Below, piece after piece: positions 32,905 to 41,673 of a DNA stretch of 41,673 bases. The translations under genes were made by a program, and so were the position numbers. Below the pieces are notes generated by a model that was not told where the DNA came from, ran no database searches, and saw only the letters and a list, made by a program, of their open reading frames with translations. The stretch covers positions 1 through 41,673 of the forward strand of contig MU859308.1 in NCBI GenBank assembly GCA_033297205.1. Direction: 5' to 3'. This stretch comes from Pseudoneurospora amorphoporcata. Its lineage: Eukaryota; Ascomycota; Sordariomycetes; Sordariales; Sordariaceae. The first letter of the stretch is position 1. Every line of letters starts with the position of its first letter.

Positions 32905-34749
32905 CTAGAATCCCAAGGCACTCAAGTCGATGATACCCCTGCCAAGCGCACTGTAGTTGATCTGCCCGCTCGCCGCTGGGTGATCAAAACTGTCCCACTC
33001 TTCTGATGCATTCACATCCGTAAGCAGTTGCTCGTCCATGTCCACGACATCACCCTCATCACCCAGAGTGCGATCATCGCCTTCATCACCAAGGGAAGAA
33101 GGTGGCGATGCCGGTGCCGATTCCGAGTTGATCGCAAAGCTGGATAGCATACGTAACTCATCGGCTGGAAGAGACGCCGACGCTGCCTTTACGTTGAAGG
33201 TCTGGGTCTTTGCAGATTCGGGTTGCGGAAGGCGAACCCCCTGGTTCCATTGGAAAAAGTTGTCCCTGTCCCAGATCTTTTTGATGCTCTGCAGCTTCTG
33301 ACGATTATTTCCGTAGTACACCCTCTCGCTGGCGTTCGACTGGAGGGCGGCATCGGGGAAGTTGATGAAGGCGGCACGGCCCATCATGGAAAACGGCCTC
33401 AGCTTCTCCTTGAACTTCTGCAAGAACCCCCGCATGTCCATCTCCAACCACTTCTCCTGCCACTCCAGCATGATGTACGCGTGGTACGTGCAGTCACGCC
33501 AGCGGAACGCCGTCTCCGACCGCTTCTTCGCACTCGCCTTCCCGCCCGAGTGGATCCAGGTGACTTGCAGCAGGCCGTCTTCACCGGGGAATTCGCGTCG
33601 GAAGGCGGCCATCTCTTGGCGGATAATGGAGATGACGCTCTTGATTCTGGAAGCGTCGTTCTTGAACACGAAGGAGGAGTAGAGCTTGTGTTTAACCTCG
33701 GAGCCGGAGGGGAAGGCCTTGATGGTTTCCTCGGACCACTGGGACGCCAGGGTTTCGTGCAGAAAACGCGTCGACTTCTCGGCTAGGGATCGACGCTTGA
33801 GCTGCTTCGCAAGGTCCTTTTGTTTCACCTTGTCGTCAATCAGCTTGTCAAACTCCTCCTTAGTCCCGTCGTAGTAGACGAGGAACCGCACGCCGAGCTC
33901 GCTGCCGGTCTGTTTGAGGTCACAAAGCCACGTGCTGTCGATGGTGATCTGGTCCGGCCAGTCGGTTGTGTAGAACCGCTCCATCGTCTTCATGAACTCG
34001 TCCATGGCCTTGGCCGCTGGGCTGGGCAGCCATACGTACCTGCCGGCCACCACTAGGCCTTCCTCGTTCTGCAGCTTGCTGAGGTACATCTTGAACTCGA
34101 CAACGACACCAAAATTACCACCTCCCGCGCCACGCAGCGCCCAGAAGAGCCTTCCCTCGTCCGAGTTCGCCTTATCTTTGTCGCTGACGGTGACGATGCG
34201 CCCATCGGCAGTCACAAGCGTCGCCTGCTTCAAAGTATCGCAGCCCATCCCGAAGCTCCTCGTGAACGGACCGAGCCCGCCGCCGAGCAAGAAGCCGCCG
34301 ACGCCCACGGTAGGGCAGCGCCCGCCGTTGATAATGATGCCGTTGTGCCGGCCGTTGACCAGCGTTTTGTAGGCATGCCCCCATAGGGCGCCGCCCTGCA
34401 GCGTGATGATGTTGTTGTCGACGTCCAGGTCGACCTTTTTCATCCGCACCAGGTCGAGCAGGATGCCCTCGTTAGTGGTGGAGAAGCCGGCGTACGAGTG
34501 GCCGCCGCATTTGATGGTTACGGGCACGCTGAACTTCTTGGCTTCTTTGATCACCTCCACCACCTGCTCCTTGCTCTCGGGTTGGACTACGCAGGCTGGA
34601 CGCGTGAAGCGGTAGAGCAGGTTGGCGTTGGCGACGGAGCGTTCATACTCGCTGGATCTGGGGCCGGAGGGCGTGAAGGTGGGTATTCCTTGGGAGATGA
34701 AGCTGTCGATGATGGCATTTTCGGCCATCTTCCTGATGTTGCTCGCCAT
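32905..34749 (-). CDS. FAD-linked oxidoreductase, berberine-bridge-enzyme type
   Basis: Single-exon gene of 614 aa on the minus strand. It has a PCMH-type FAD-binding domain (about 45-225) and a substrate domain ending in a BBE motif (about 475-505: RVYYGN, then NFFQWNQGV). His84 in GGHSYAG and Cys145 in GGRCPTVGVGG occupy the positions that bind FAD covalently (8-alpha-His and 6-S-Cys) in bicovalent members, so a bicovalent flavin is likely. Members oxidise alcohols, sugars or alkaloid-like substrates with oxygen; the substrate here is unknown. There is no signal peptide although many relatives are secreted, so it may be intracellular. After the BBE motif is an unusual tail of about 109 residues, acidic and containing LGDEGD twice. 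ATG 34749 gives the first methionine of the conserved frame. No neighbouring biosynthetic genes are seen. Confidence 0.92.
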   Translation of the reverse strand: MASNIRKMAENAIIDSFISQGIPTFTPSGPRSSEYERSVANANLLYRFTRPACVVQPESKEQVVEVIKEAKKFSVPVTIKCGGHSYAGFSTTNEGILLDLVRMKKVDLDVDNNIITLQGGALWGHAYKTLVNGRHNGIIINGGRCPTVGVGGFLLGGGLGPFTRSFGMGCDTLKQATLVTADGRIVTVSDKDKANSDEGRLFWALRGAGGGNFGVVVEFKMYLSKLQNEEGLVVAGRYVWLPSPAAKAMDEFMKTMERFYTTDWPDQITIDSTWLCDLKQTGSELGVRFLVYYDGTKEEFDKLIDDKVKQKDLAKQLKRRSLAEKSTRFLHETLASQWSEETIKAFPSGSEVKHKLYSSFVFKNDASRIKSVISIIRQEMAAFRREFPGEDGLLQVTWIHSGGKASAKKRSETAFRWRDCTYHAYIMLEWQEKWLEMDMRGFLQKFKEKLRPFSMMGRAAFINFPDAALQSNASERVYYGNNRQKLQSIKKIWDRDNFFQWNQGVRLPQPESAKTQTFNVKAASASLPADELRMLSSFAINSESAPASPPSSLGDEGDDRTLGDEGDVVDMDEQLLTDVNASEEWDSFDHPAASGQINYSALGRGIIDLSALGF

Positions 34750-34906
34750 TTTTTTGTCCGATATACTGGCGCTTGTCCTGGATACTCTAGTCCTATGTCA
34801 GTTAGTGGCCGCCGGGCTAGAGATGTACTGGACTGGGCTTGATAACTTACACACCTTTGAAGTTCTGGGATTGTCACTGTCCGTTCTGCCCATGATCCGA
34901 CACGAC

Positions 34907-34909
<3 letters not shown>

Positions 34910-34943
<34 letters not shown>
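34910..34943. repeat. Poly(T)34 tract
   Basis: Thirty-four consecutive T bases, 161 bp upstream of the oxidoreductase start codon (poly(A) on its coding strand). Poly(dA:dT) tracts can exclude nucleosomes at promoters; a role here is inference. Confidence 0.9.
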
Positions 34944-34946
<3 letters not shown>

Positions 34947-35265
34947 CGACGTCCTTGGATGTTATAGGATTCCACTAGGCCATGTCTGGGAGATACCAGA
35001 TCATGAGGCCGCCATGCTGGTGGTGCACATGTTCTTCTGTCTCTATCTGGTTGATGTTGGTTGGGAACTTCATGTTCTAGCACCACTGATGGGCCGGTTG
35101 GCTGGACACTTTTCAGCTTCCTGCTGTCAATGAAACCCTCGCCCCGGACGTCCCACCATTCAGCTGATTACTTGTCGGAATCGAATACCTTTTAGGGACC
35201 CAAGAGAATGTATTGCCCAAAAAGGTCGGGATTCCCGATGCGCCCACTTGCATCTATTGGCATAT

Positions 35266-35287
35266 GGAGATCTAGATTCAGATCTCC
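35266..35287. repeat. 22-bp inverted repeat
   Basis: Arms GGAGATCT and AGATCTCC with a 6-nt loop. A smaller one, TCGGGA-T-TCCCGA, lies 28 bp upstream at 35226-35238. Confidence 0.9.
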
Positions 35288-35773
35288 CGGCTCACGTTCG
35301 ACCACGCTTGCCCTCGGGCAGGAAAACGTTTACGTACACGCCAACGTGGAGGGAGGTGTGGACAACACATGCAGCTGTGCTTTGCATTCGCGGATGCTCA
35401 ACCAGGCTGCTGCCTACCTGCACCGCTTCAAAACAGTGTAAAGGTGGTATACGCGGCTTGAAAGGTAGGTTGGTATGGGGGTAATCCAATCACCTCTGAT
35501 TTCGGTGTTTACCTCTATGATCCATCTATCCTCACTGCAACCGCAACCCATTAAGGCAAAGACAACCGAGAACATCTGACATTCCCCGCAAAAATGTGTT
35601 GCGTTGTCGAGCAGAGCCTGATTCTCAACACCCAACTTCAGCAAGCTTGGATCTGGCTACATCTTATCAAGAGGAGGTGTTGCGTTTGTTTGCAAAGCCA
35701 ATGGCATCTGATCAAGCCAACCAGACCGCCACCCATCGAATGTGGGCTAGTTTTGGGTTAGGTGATCTGAGGA

Positions 35774-35798
35774 CCATTTAGGAATATTTCCTAAATGG
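35774..35798. repeat. 25-bp inverted repeat
   Basis: Arms CCATTTAGGAA and TTCCTAAATGG are exact reverse complements around a 3-nt centre (TAT). Confidence 0.95.
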
Positions 35799-35958
35799 GA
35801 AACAAACCAGACGCGAAGTACCTTGGCTCAACTCAGTTATCCTTCCAAGGCTTCCAAAGGCGCCAGTTATCTGCATCTAGACTTGGCGTGTTTACTTCGA
35901 GTTTCAAAGACCTCAAGGCTGCCGGCGAACCCGATCATACCCTCACGACCACCTCCTT

Positions 35959-35998
35959 GGGCACATTCATGTTGGTGCACACCAACATGAATGTGCCC
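35959..35998. repeat. 40-bp near-perfect palindrome
   Basis: Two 19-bp arms (GGGCACATTCATGTTGGTG and its exact reverse complement) flank a 2-nt centre (CA). No arm mismatch is seen. It could form a cruciform or, if transcribed, a long hairpin. Confidence 0.95.
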
Positions 35999-36558
35999 AG
36001 TCGTATCGTGCCAAGTCTTGGCCATACATCAAGCATTTCTTACGCCGAGAACGCAAGTTTTCGGACATTAAGCTCTAGCCTCTATTCAAAGAGAAACACC
36101 AATGGATTATCACATCTAAGCCTCTCTGTCACTATGTCTATGCTATTGGCTTTGGGTTGGGCAGTCAAGCATACCTATCCTCGATAAGCCTCGCCGACGG
36201 CCACGTCACTATGCCCAACTCAAGACGCGGAGTGCCGGCAAGCCACGTAGGAACACACAATGAGGCTCTGAGGTTCATCACGGACTGCGGTATGAGGAAG
36301 GCTCTGTGATATAATAAGTGCGACAGAGGCTCGAAACGAAGGGTGTTACATCTACCATACGATTGTCAGGCTCGTCCATGAACCTTGTCCTTGACAACTT
36401 TGACTACATTGTCAGATATCCTCTTTCTGGATAAGGTCTGTACCTAGGTACCTAGGTATGTGCCCATCCATGCGCTTTGTTGTTGGTGGTAACTGATTTG
36501 CTGACCGTTGTTTACCTTGCCGATAGACTCGACACATCCTGTCTACCTTGTTGCAAAC

Positions 36559-39210
36559 ATGAATCTGGCACCTCCAAACGTGGGCCGGCCGCCGTCCGGC
36601 ACCGTGTATCGCAACAACCAGAAAGAAGGCATGCCGGACGCAGCAGCGCTGCTACGCGCCAAGTTGCAGGCAAAGAAGAACGGCCAACCTCGGTCGTCAC
36701 CTCAGCCGCTCGGCTCCATGTCTGCGGATCCCCCTTCGCCAACCGGGTCGACCTTCTCAAGCTCTTCAACAGTCATTTCCCATGAATATGGACATACAGC
36801 CAGCAGCCCTCCCTTCATGCCCTTTTCCGCCCATCATGGGCCACTTGATTCGATGCCTGTTCATGCCCACGCTGGCTCACCAATGCCGGGTGCTCCTGCT
36901 CCTGGTCCCGATACGCTTTCCCGCGAGCAAATGTTGAAGCAGGAAAACGAACGGTTGCTTCTTGAACTGGAGAGACTCAAGCTCGAGGCCGACAAGAAAA
37001 AGCCAACAAGTCGAGGGGTTTCGGTGGATGAAGAGCGTCGCCGGCGCACCGAAGAGCTCCGACAACAAGAACGGGAGGCAGCCGCCACCGCACCGCGGAG
37101 ATCCACAAACGGGCTTTTCAAGGCCGTATGCTCTACTGATCTGTTGTTTCTCATTGACACGACTGGTTCGATGGGGCCATACATTGAGGCTGCAAAGAAC
37201 CAAATGAAGAGCATCGTTGACGGCATCGGAAAGGCCTTCCTCAACCGAGCTAGTATTCGCGTCGCTGTGGTGAGCTACAAGGACCATTCTGATGCGGGAC
37301 ATCTTCAGTTTCTGGATTTCACAGAATCGACGGACCAGGTTCGCAGCTTTATCAATAATTTGACAGCTGATGGCGGAGGGGATATGCCCGAGGACGTGCT
37401 CGGGGGCATCCGAAGGGCACTTGATGCGTCATGGAAACACCAGACAAGATGTATCATCCACATCGCCGACGCGCCAGCACACGGCCGCTCGATGCACGAC
37501 CTAAGCGATGCCATGGATAGATATGCTAATCCTGGTAGCGAGCCGCACAGGTTGACATACCCTCCGCTCATTAACCAGATGCTAGGGCTCAAGGTCAACT
37601 ACATTCTGCTCCGCATCACCGAGCATACGGACAAGATGGCGTTCGTATTTCTCGAAGAGTATGCGAGGGCGTATGGCGATTGCAGGCTGGCAGAGACAAA
37701 CAAGTATTTCAGCAAGGTTAAGGGGCTCTACAACAACAGTGCCACAGGCGGGCTCCTCTTCCGCGAAGCCGAAATCGGCATCTCCTACCACGCGCTGCAG
37801 AATCTTGTCGTCAGAGCCGTTACAGCTTCCGCGTCCCGCACCGCTACGCGAACCTGTGGCACCTGTAAGGGCACCAAGGTTCCACGGCCTGGTAATGGTG
37901 ATGGTGGCACGGCCCTCCCTTTTATCGGCGAAGGAGACGAAGAGCCCACGGATGCCGGGGTGAGCATGCCGCTGGAGGAAGTTCCAGCGCAGTGGTCCAA
38001 CCTTGACTGGTTCGAAGAGAGCTTGACCGTCGAGGGCTTCTCGCTCGACGTCATGGCCCAGGGCTCCAACGCTCTCAACGCCATGATGGACCGCGACAGC
38101 AACATCACCGTCAGCACGCTCGAGCTCACGCTGCGCAAGCGCAAGACGCCCTTTTCGCAGGGCGCGCTGCGCGTGGCCTCGTACGCCCGCACCGAGGCGT
38201 CCACAAACCGCTACGTTGTGAAAACGTTCAAGGACAGCCACCACTCGCGCCTCGCCTATCTGGCCGAGGACATGCGGTGCCAGGCTCTATGCAAGGCGTT
38301 TGCGCTCGAGTTCAACGCGCTTCTGGATGACTGCCACGAACACTCGATCGACTTTGTCGTAACGGCGTGCTTCAAGGGCGGCGGCAGTAGTGCGTGTTCG
38401 GGCGAGGGGTGCATGTCCATCGAGCGGTACCTCGACGGCAAATTCGTCAAGTATAACAACAACGCCGGTTACGTCAACGAGGACCTCGGCACCAACCCGT
38501 CGCACTTGGCGGCGCAGGCTTTCTCGCACTTTACGTATGAGCGCTCACGGGGCCGCTTCCTCGTGTGTGATCTGCAAGGCGTCGGGGAGATGATGACGGA
38601 CCCGGCCATCCACACGCTGGACCCGGAGCGATTCAAGCTGTCCGGCACGAACCTGGGGTCCGAAGGATTCCTCCTGTTCTTCGCATTCCACGAGTGCAAC
38701 CTGGTGTGCCACAAGCTGGGGCTAAAAAGCAGCGGCGAGGGCTTAGCTGCCGAGATGGACGGGGTGGGCAGCCCGGTCTTCAGAGAAGACTGGCCGGCCA
38801 TGCCGGATACCGTGTGCTGTTCGAATAAGCTGTGCGGCAGGATCTTGCGCCGGGCCAAGAAGAACCAGTCAGACCACTGCCCGGGCTATCACTGGTGCGA
38901 TGAATGTTTGCCGCAGTTGGAAACGTTCAAGGTGAGGCGGATGTGCACTGGGCCAGGCAAGTACCACGAGTTCGAGGTGTCCCGCTTCTTCTTTGAGTCG
39001 CAGGGTAGAGCCACGCCGACGAAGTGTGTGATTCACCGTGAGGGTGATGTTGTCGAGCCAGGGACGCATACATGCGATGATGATACTGGGCCGGGTTCAG
39101 GAACGAAAGGAGGACCAAGTGGTGGTATATCACTCGCTGATAGCGTGGTGGCCAACCCAGATTTTTGGAAAAGGTTCAAACCGGCGACTGTGGCCTTGGA
39201 ATCTGACTAG
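36559..39210 (+). CDS. von Willebrand A domain / alpha-kinase protein
   Basis: Single-exon frame of 883 aa from ATG 36559 (MNLAPPNVGR). A Pro/Ser-rich N-terminus is followed by a coiled coil (about 120-175) and a VWA domain (about 193-390) with the MIDAS motif D200-T-T-G-S204. A CGTC segment at 433-436 precedes an alpha-kinase (MHCK/EF2K family) domain at about 530-725: PFSQGALRVA, ATP-site lysine K555 in VVKTFK, D671 in CDLQGVG, D681 in TDPAIHT, GTNLGSEG, and the zinc-site HECNLVCHKLGL. These match the catalytic residues of alpha-kinases, so activity is likely. A C-terminal cysteine/histidine-rich segment (753-840) may bind metal. It resembles VwkA of Dictyostelium in domain order; the substrate is unknown. 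The frame continues 51 nt upstream of the ATG with an AG-like site at about 36527, so an additional 5' exon is possible. Confidence 0.92.
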   Translation: MNLAPPNVGRPPSGTVYRNNQKEGMPDAAALLRAKLQAKKNGQPRSSPQPLGSMSADPPSPTGSTFSSSSTVISHEYGHTASSPPFMPFSAHHGPLDSMPVHAHAGSPMPGAPAPGPDTLSREQMLKQENERLLLELERLKLEADKKKPTSRGVSVDEERRRRTEELRQQEREAAATAPRRSTNGLFKAVCSTDLLFLIDTTGSMGPYIEAAKNQMKSIVDGIGKAFLNRASIRVAVVSYKDHSDAGHLQFLDFTESTDQVRSFINNLTADGGGDMPEDVLGGIRRALDASWKHQTRCIIHIADAPAHGRSMHDLSDAMDRYANPGSEPHRLTYPPLINQMLGLKVNYILLRITEHTDKMAFVFLEEYARAYGDCRLAETNKYFSKVKGLYNNSATGGLLFREAEIGISYHALQNLVVRAVTASASRTATRTCGTCKGTKVPRPGNGDGGTALPFIGEGDEEPTDAGVSMPLEEVPAQWSNLDWFEESLTVEGFSLDVMAQGSNALNAMMDRDSNITVSTLELTLRKRKTPFSQGALRVASYARTEASTNRYVVKTFKDSHHSRLAYLAEDMRCQALCKAFALEFNALLDDCHEHSIDFVVTACFKGGGSSACSGEGCMSIERYLDGKFVKYNNNAGYVNEDLGTNPSHLAAQAFSHFTYERSRGRFLVCDLQGVGEMMTDPAIHTLDPERFKLSGTNLGSEGFLLFFAFHECNLVCHKLGLKSSGEGLAAEMDGVGSPVFREDWPAMPDTVCCSNKLCGRILRRAKKNQSDHCPGYHWCDECLPQLETFKVRRMCTGPGKYHEFEVSRFFFESQGRATPTKCVIHREGDVVEPGTHTCDDDTGPGSGTKGGPSGGISLADSVVANPDFWKRFKPATVALESD

Positions 39211-40184
39211 AATAGTACGAGTAAGAATGGCTCTTGTATGTTCAATGGAAATATCGTTTCATGTCAAGGGAAACAAGCATAGCGTGACAGAGGCAACCCG
39301 AAAAGCGAGTGGGAATAAGGTTGAGAAAAAGTCAAAATGAAAAAAAAACATACAGCACCTGGGATTCGCTGGTCGTCACCGACCCAACTACTAGTCAGGC
39401 GATATGTCTGCATGTCTGGGAGTGGGAAGGACAGGAAACGGGTCTTTTAATCACGTGGTAGGGTCAAAAAAATGAACCACCACCTCCCATATCCATGACG
39501 GAGGCATTACGGTAAGTGGGGAGGCGGCGTTAAAAAGATGAATATAATTGGGCGGATTACGAGAAAAGTTGACCGTCCTGACACTGCCAAGATTGCACTC
39601 GGTCAGTAGACGAGTCGATTCGCTGATAGAGCTGCATGCCAGGGCTGCGAAACAAAGTGACGGCGGCGTTGAGAGCGACAAAGGCAACCACAGCTCTAGG
39701 ATCAGAAGCCGGCAGCTAGGGTGGGATGGCTTTAAGCCTGGGTGGGGGCCCCGCCCCCCGAAGCGAGGCTGGAAGCCTAGATATCAAAACAAACGCTACC
39801 CGAAGTGAACCCTCTGGTTGCCTTTTTGGCATGTCCTCCATTGCAGCATCAAAGCTGCATTTGATCCTTGAAAGAGGAAACGTTGATGTGGCACGCTGAC
39901 ATCAGGCTTGATGCTAGGTACGGCGCTACGAAGATCCCTCCACCTTTCCGCCGCTAGAGGGTGTGTAAATCTATTAGGCGTTATTCCCCTATCTTTATCT
40001 CTTTTCCATTGTCACTAGCGTCCTTCCGGACCATCGTTCCCAGTGTAATAGCAACCAGTTAGGGTAAACAATTACACCAGACCAGACCAGGAGATGGTGA
40101 CCGAATGAGAGCCTCAAGGGAACGGGGATTTCCCAAAAAGACTCTTCTGGCGTCACGCCGGTCACATTCCGGAGTACTGGCCTA
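39211..40184. other. Intergenic region without recognised genes
   Basis: 3' flank of the VWA/alpha-kinase gene, then unremarkable DNA with short frames only. A GC-rich GGGGGCCCCGCCCCCCG sequence is at about 39744. Part of it may be older transposon-derived sequence joining the LINE fragment to its right, but I cannot show that. Confidence 0.5.
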
Positions 40185-40600
40185 CACCAAACAGCTCTGG
40201 TAATACATGTCTAGGGTCCCCATCTTGTAGGTGGTGGGCCGGGAGGGTGTGGAGCCTGCCGCGGCCCGGGCCGTTTCTCGTCTGATGATTTCGGGTGGGG
40301 CGATGCCGGCCAACCAGAAGGGGACAAGCTTGGGACTGTGCGCCAGACCGGCATTGTTTTTTGGAGAGCCTTCGATGCTGCTATTTCGATCTCGTCGAGC
40401 GCGGTCTTGATGTTGGTGGACACTTGTCCGCCTCTGCGTCCGATTCGCGTGTGGCCAGGGAAAAGGGCGGCTGCACCGTATGTCAGGGTAGGCAGGAAGC
40501 CGGCGGTAAAGAGGTGTCGGGCCGTCATCGGGTCTAGGCCGCGCGCTACCTAGTTGATGCGTGCGGAGAGGTCGGCCACGGCTGCGGCCTTTGGAAGGTG
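40185..40600 (-). mobile_element. Decayed LINE (Tad-like) reverse-transcriptase fragment
   Basis: On the minus strand one frame reads AAAVADLSARIN*VARGLDP, then MTARHLFTAGFLPTLTYGAA, and later ALDEIEIAASKALQK and MPVWRT. This is the look of the C-terminal part of fungal LINE reverse transcriptases (rGl.p..ar.Lf.a..lp.ltYGa..., then a helix before the thumb). A second frame takes over near 40340 with LVPFWLAGIAPPEIIRRETARA, so there is a frameshift. The TAG could be a mutated TGG, consistent with repeat-induced point mutation. No other part of the element is recognised. The family assignment rests on memory of motif style. Confidence 0.5.
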
Positions 40601-41191
40601 GGGTGGATACGGAGATGGTGTTGACGTGAAAAGAGTGAAGCAAAGAATTTAGCGACAAGGCTTGACAAACCTGCAAATGTCGCTCCTACCGGTAATAATT
40701 AACGCCGCCGCTGAGTGGGTAGATTAGGCAGTCCCATTCAGGCACCAGGATTTGAGGCAGCTCTTATCGATTGGCTGAGAGTTGCATACTCTCTTCCTGT
40801 CCCTCGCACAACAATCAAAGTCTTACCATAGTACTTGCTCGCGCCCCGTGACAGAATGTAACCAGATCAGCTTTTCAGCTTTTCCCGAACATCGTTCGTT
40901 ATACGGCGTTATAGTTCCCAATCCTCCTCTAACCATTGTACCAGGCTTGGCCATGACTGGGCAGTCACGGGTTAATCTCGTGGCATCTGGACCGCACAGG
41001 CACCCGCAAAAGGAGGGTCAAGGGATGAAATAGCCTCGCTTCTTCGTAATAGAATAAGTCATCTTGACGTCAACAGAAGTTACTAGAATTTACAAGATTC
41101 CCATAAATTTGCCTATCCTCCCAAACCCTTCTAGTGGCACGCTAGAAAAATAAAATAGAGAGAAATGAATTGAGAAAGACATGGAATACAT
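40601..41191. other. Intergenic region without recognised genes
   Basis: Short frames only. Flanked by the LINE fragment and the short solo LTR; nothing further is identified. Confidence 0.5.
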
Positions 41192-41320
41192 TGTGACGGC
41201 CTGGTCACCCGTCGCAACTATATAAGACCACCTGAGCAACCGAATTGCCAGCTTCGGTTACTTGTATCCTTTTGCAGGGACATAGCCTAGTTAGCCTAGT
41301 GGTCTGCTACCGCCGTAACA
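41192..41320. mobile_element. 129-bp solo LTR or TRIM-type terminal repeat
   Basis: Begins TGTGACGGC and ends GCCGTAACA; the ends are inverted repeats at 8 of 9 positions with TG..CA termini. It is flanked by a perfect 5-bp direct repeat, TACAT on both sides, which is an LTR-type target-site duplication. A TATA box (CTATATAAG) at about 41217 fits a retroelement promoter. There is no internal gene. The size suggests a very short LTR, as in terminal-repeat retrotransposons in miniature, left by recombination. Confidence 0.8.
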
Positions 41321-41673
41321 TACATTATATGTCTTGCGAGAAGCTAATAAACCAAACCAGTCCTGATACGATGCCGATGGATATCATCCGTCCCTGGAGG
41401 TCATAACAAGACGGTCGGTAATTCGGTAGCAGCCAGAGTACGTTCTAGCCGTTGCAAGTAATCCAAGACCCATCCTATCCCAAGCCATAGCTGTCACACG
41501 GACATTTGCTTACAGTTCTGGGTTAGGGTTTCCAAGGCTAACAGAACCTCAACGCTTGACATCAGCCTTATAAGTGCTGCTGTAGCTGCTTCTGAAGCAG
41601 CTGCAGCCTGCACAAGCATGTGAATAGTACATGGTGGTGAGCCATGACAGCAATCACGTACGACAGTCACAGA
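41321..41673. other. Right-end flank
   Basis: No gene is seen. A 19-bp hairpin (AGCTGCTTC-T-GAAGCAGCT) lies near 41587. A single TTAGGGTTT at about 41523 resembles one telomere unit but is not repeated. Confidence 0.5.

Larger units (their letters stand above)
34750..36558. other. Intergenic region with hairpins between divergent genes
   Basis: Divergent promoter space between the oxidoreductase (minus) and the VWA/alpha-kinase gene (plus). It contains a T34 tract at 34910-34943, four perfect hairpin sequences at 35226-35998 and a TACCTAGGTACCTAGGTA palindromic repeat at about 36442. A 130-codon plus-strand frame at 35795-36187 spans the largest palindrome and shows no domain, so I do not call it a gene. 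Confidence 0.6.

Noticed and set aside
35795..36187. 130-codon plus-strand frame
   Set aside because: Spans the 40-bp palindrome, has no domain, and the flanking region shows no splice or promoter pattern for it.
41520..41532. TTAGGGTTT, a single telomere-like unit
   Set aside because: One copy only; expected by chance.

Overview
This window is nuclear DNA from a filamentous ascomycete, most likely a Neurospora or Sordaria species (Sordariaceae). The evidence is short introns (about 46-78 nt) with GT..AG ends and CTAAC/CTGAC-like branch sites, long CT-rich leaders, intergenic DNA full of microsatellites, and near-complete agreement of the G-alpha, glycogen phosphorylase and Hog1-type MAP kinase products with the Neurospora proteins GNA-3, GPN and OS-2 as I remember them. 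No database search was possible.

Layout from left to right: 1-6260 is gene-free repeat-rich DNA ending in the leader of gna-3. A class III G-alpha gene (gna-3, 6 exons, +) lies at 6261-7609. Two intron-containing tRNA-Ala(AGC) genes (-) lie at 9800-10016. A small secreted cysteine-rich protein (2 exons, +) is at 10666-11298. Glycogen phosphorylase (gpn, 4 exons, +) is at 13242-16082. About 7 kb without a supportable gene follows, ending in the leader of os-2. The osmotic-stress MAP kinase gene os-2 (8 exons, +) is at 23535-25020. An AVL9 late-secretory protein (+) is at 26478-29318. An unrecognised two-exon gene (-) is at 29718-31297; its 500-nt intron holds a 90-nt homopolymer and a decayed copy of part of its second exon. 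A 400-bp solo LTR is at 31963-32362. A BBE-type FAD-linked oxidoreductase (-) is at 32905-34749. A cluster of perfect hairpins lies at 35226-35998. A von Willebrand A / alpha-kinase protein (+) is at 36559-39210. The right end carries a decayed LINE reverse-transcriptase fragment and a 129-bp solo LTR with a perfect 5-bp target-site duplication.

Functionally, three genes belong to nutrient and stress signalling. In Neurospora the class III G-alpha is known to support cAMP production, cAMP/PKA signalling controls glycogen phosphorylase, and the OS-2 cascade answers osmotic stress. They are separate single-gene transcription units, so any link is through signalling and not through an operon. 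AVL9, the oxidoreductase and the VWA/alpha-kinase protein look like independent genes. I see no secondary-metabolite cluster, CRISPR array or defence system. The most unusual items are the intronic exon remnant, the two solo LTRs and the palindrome cluster.
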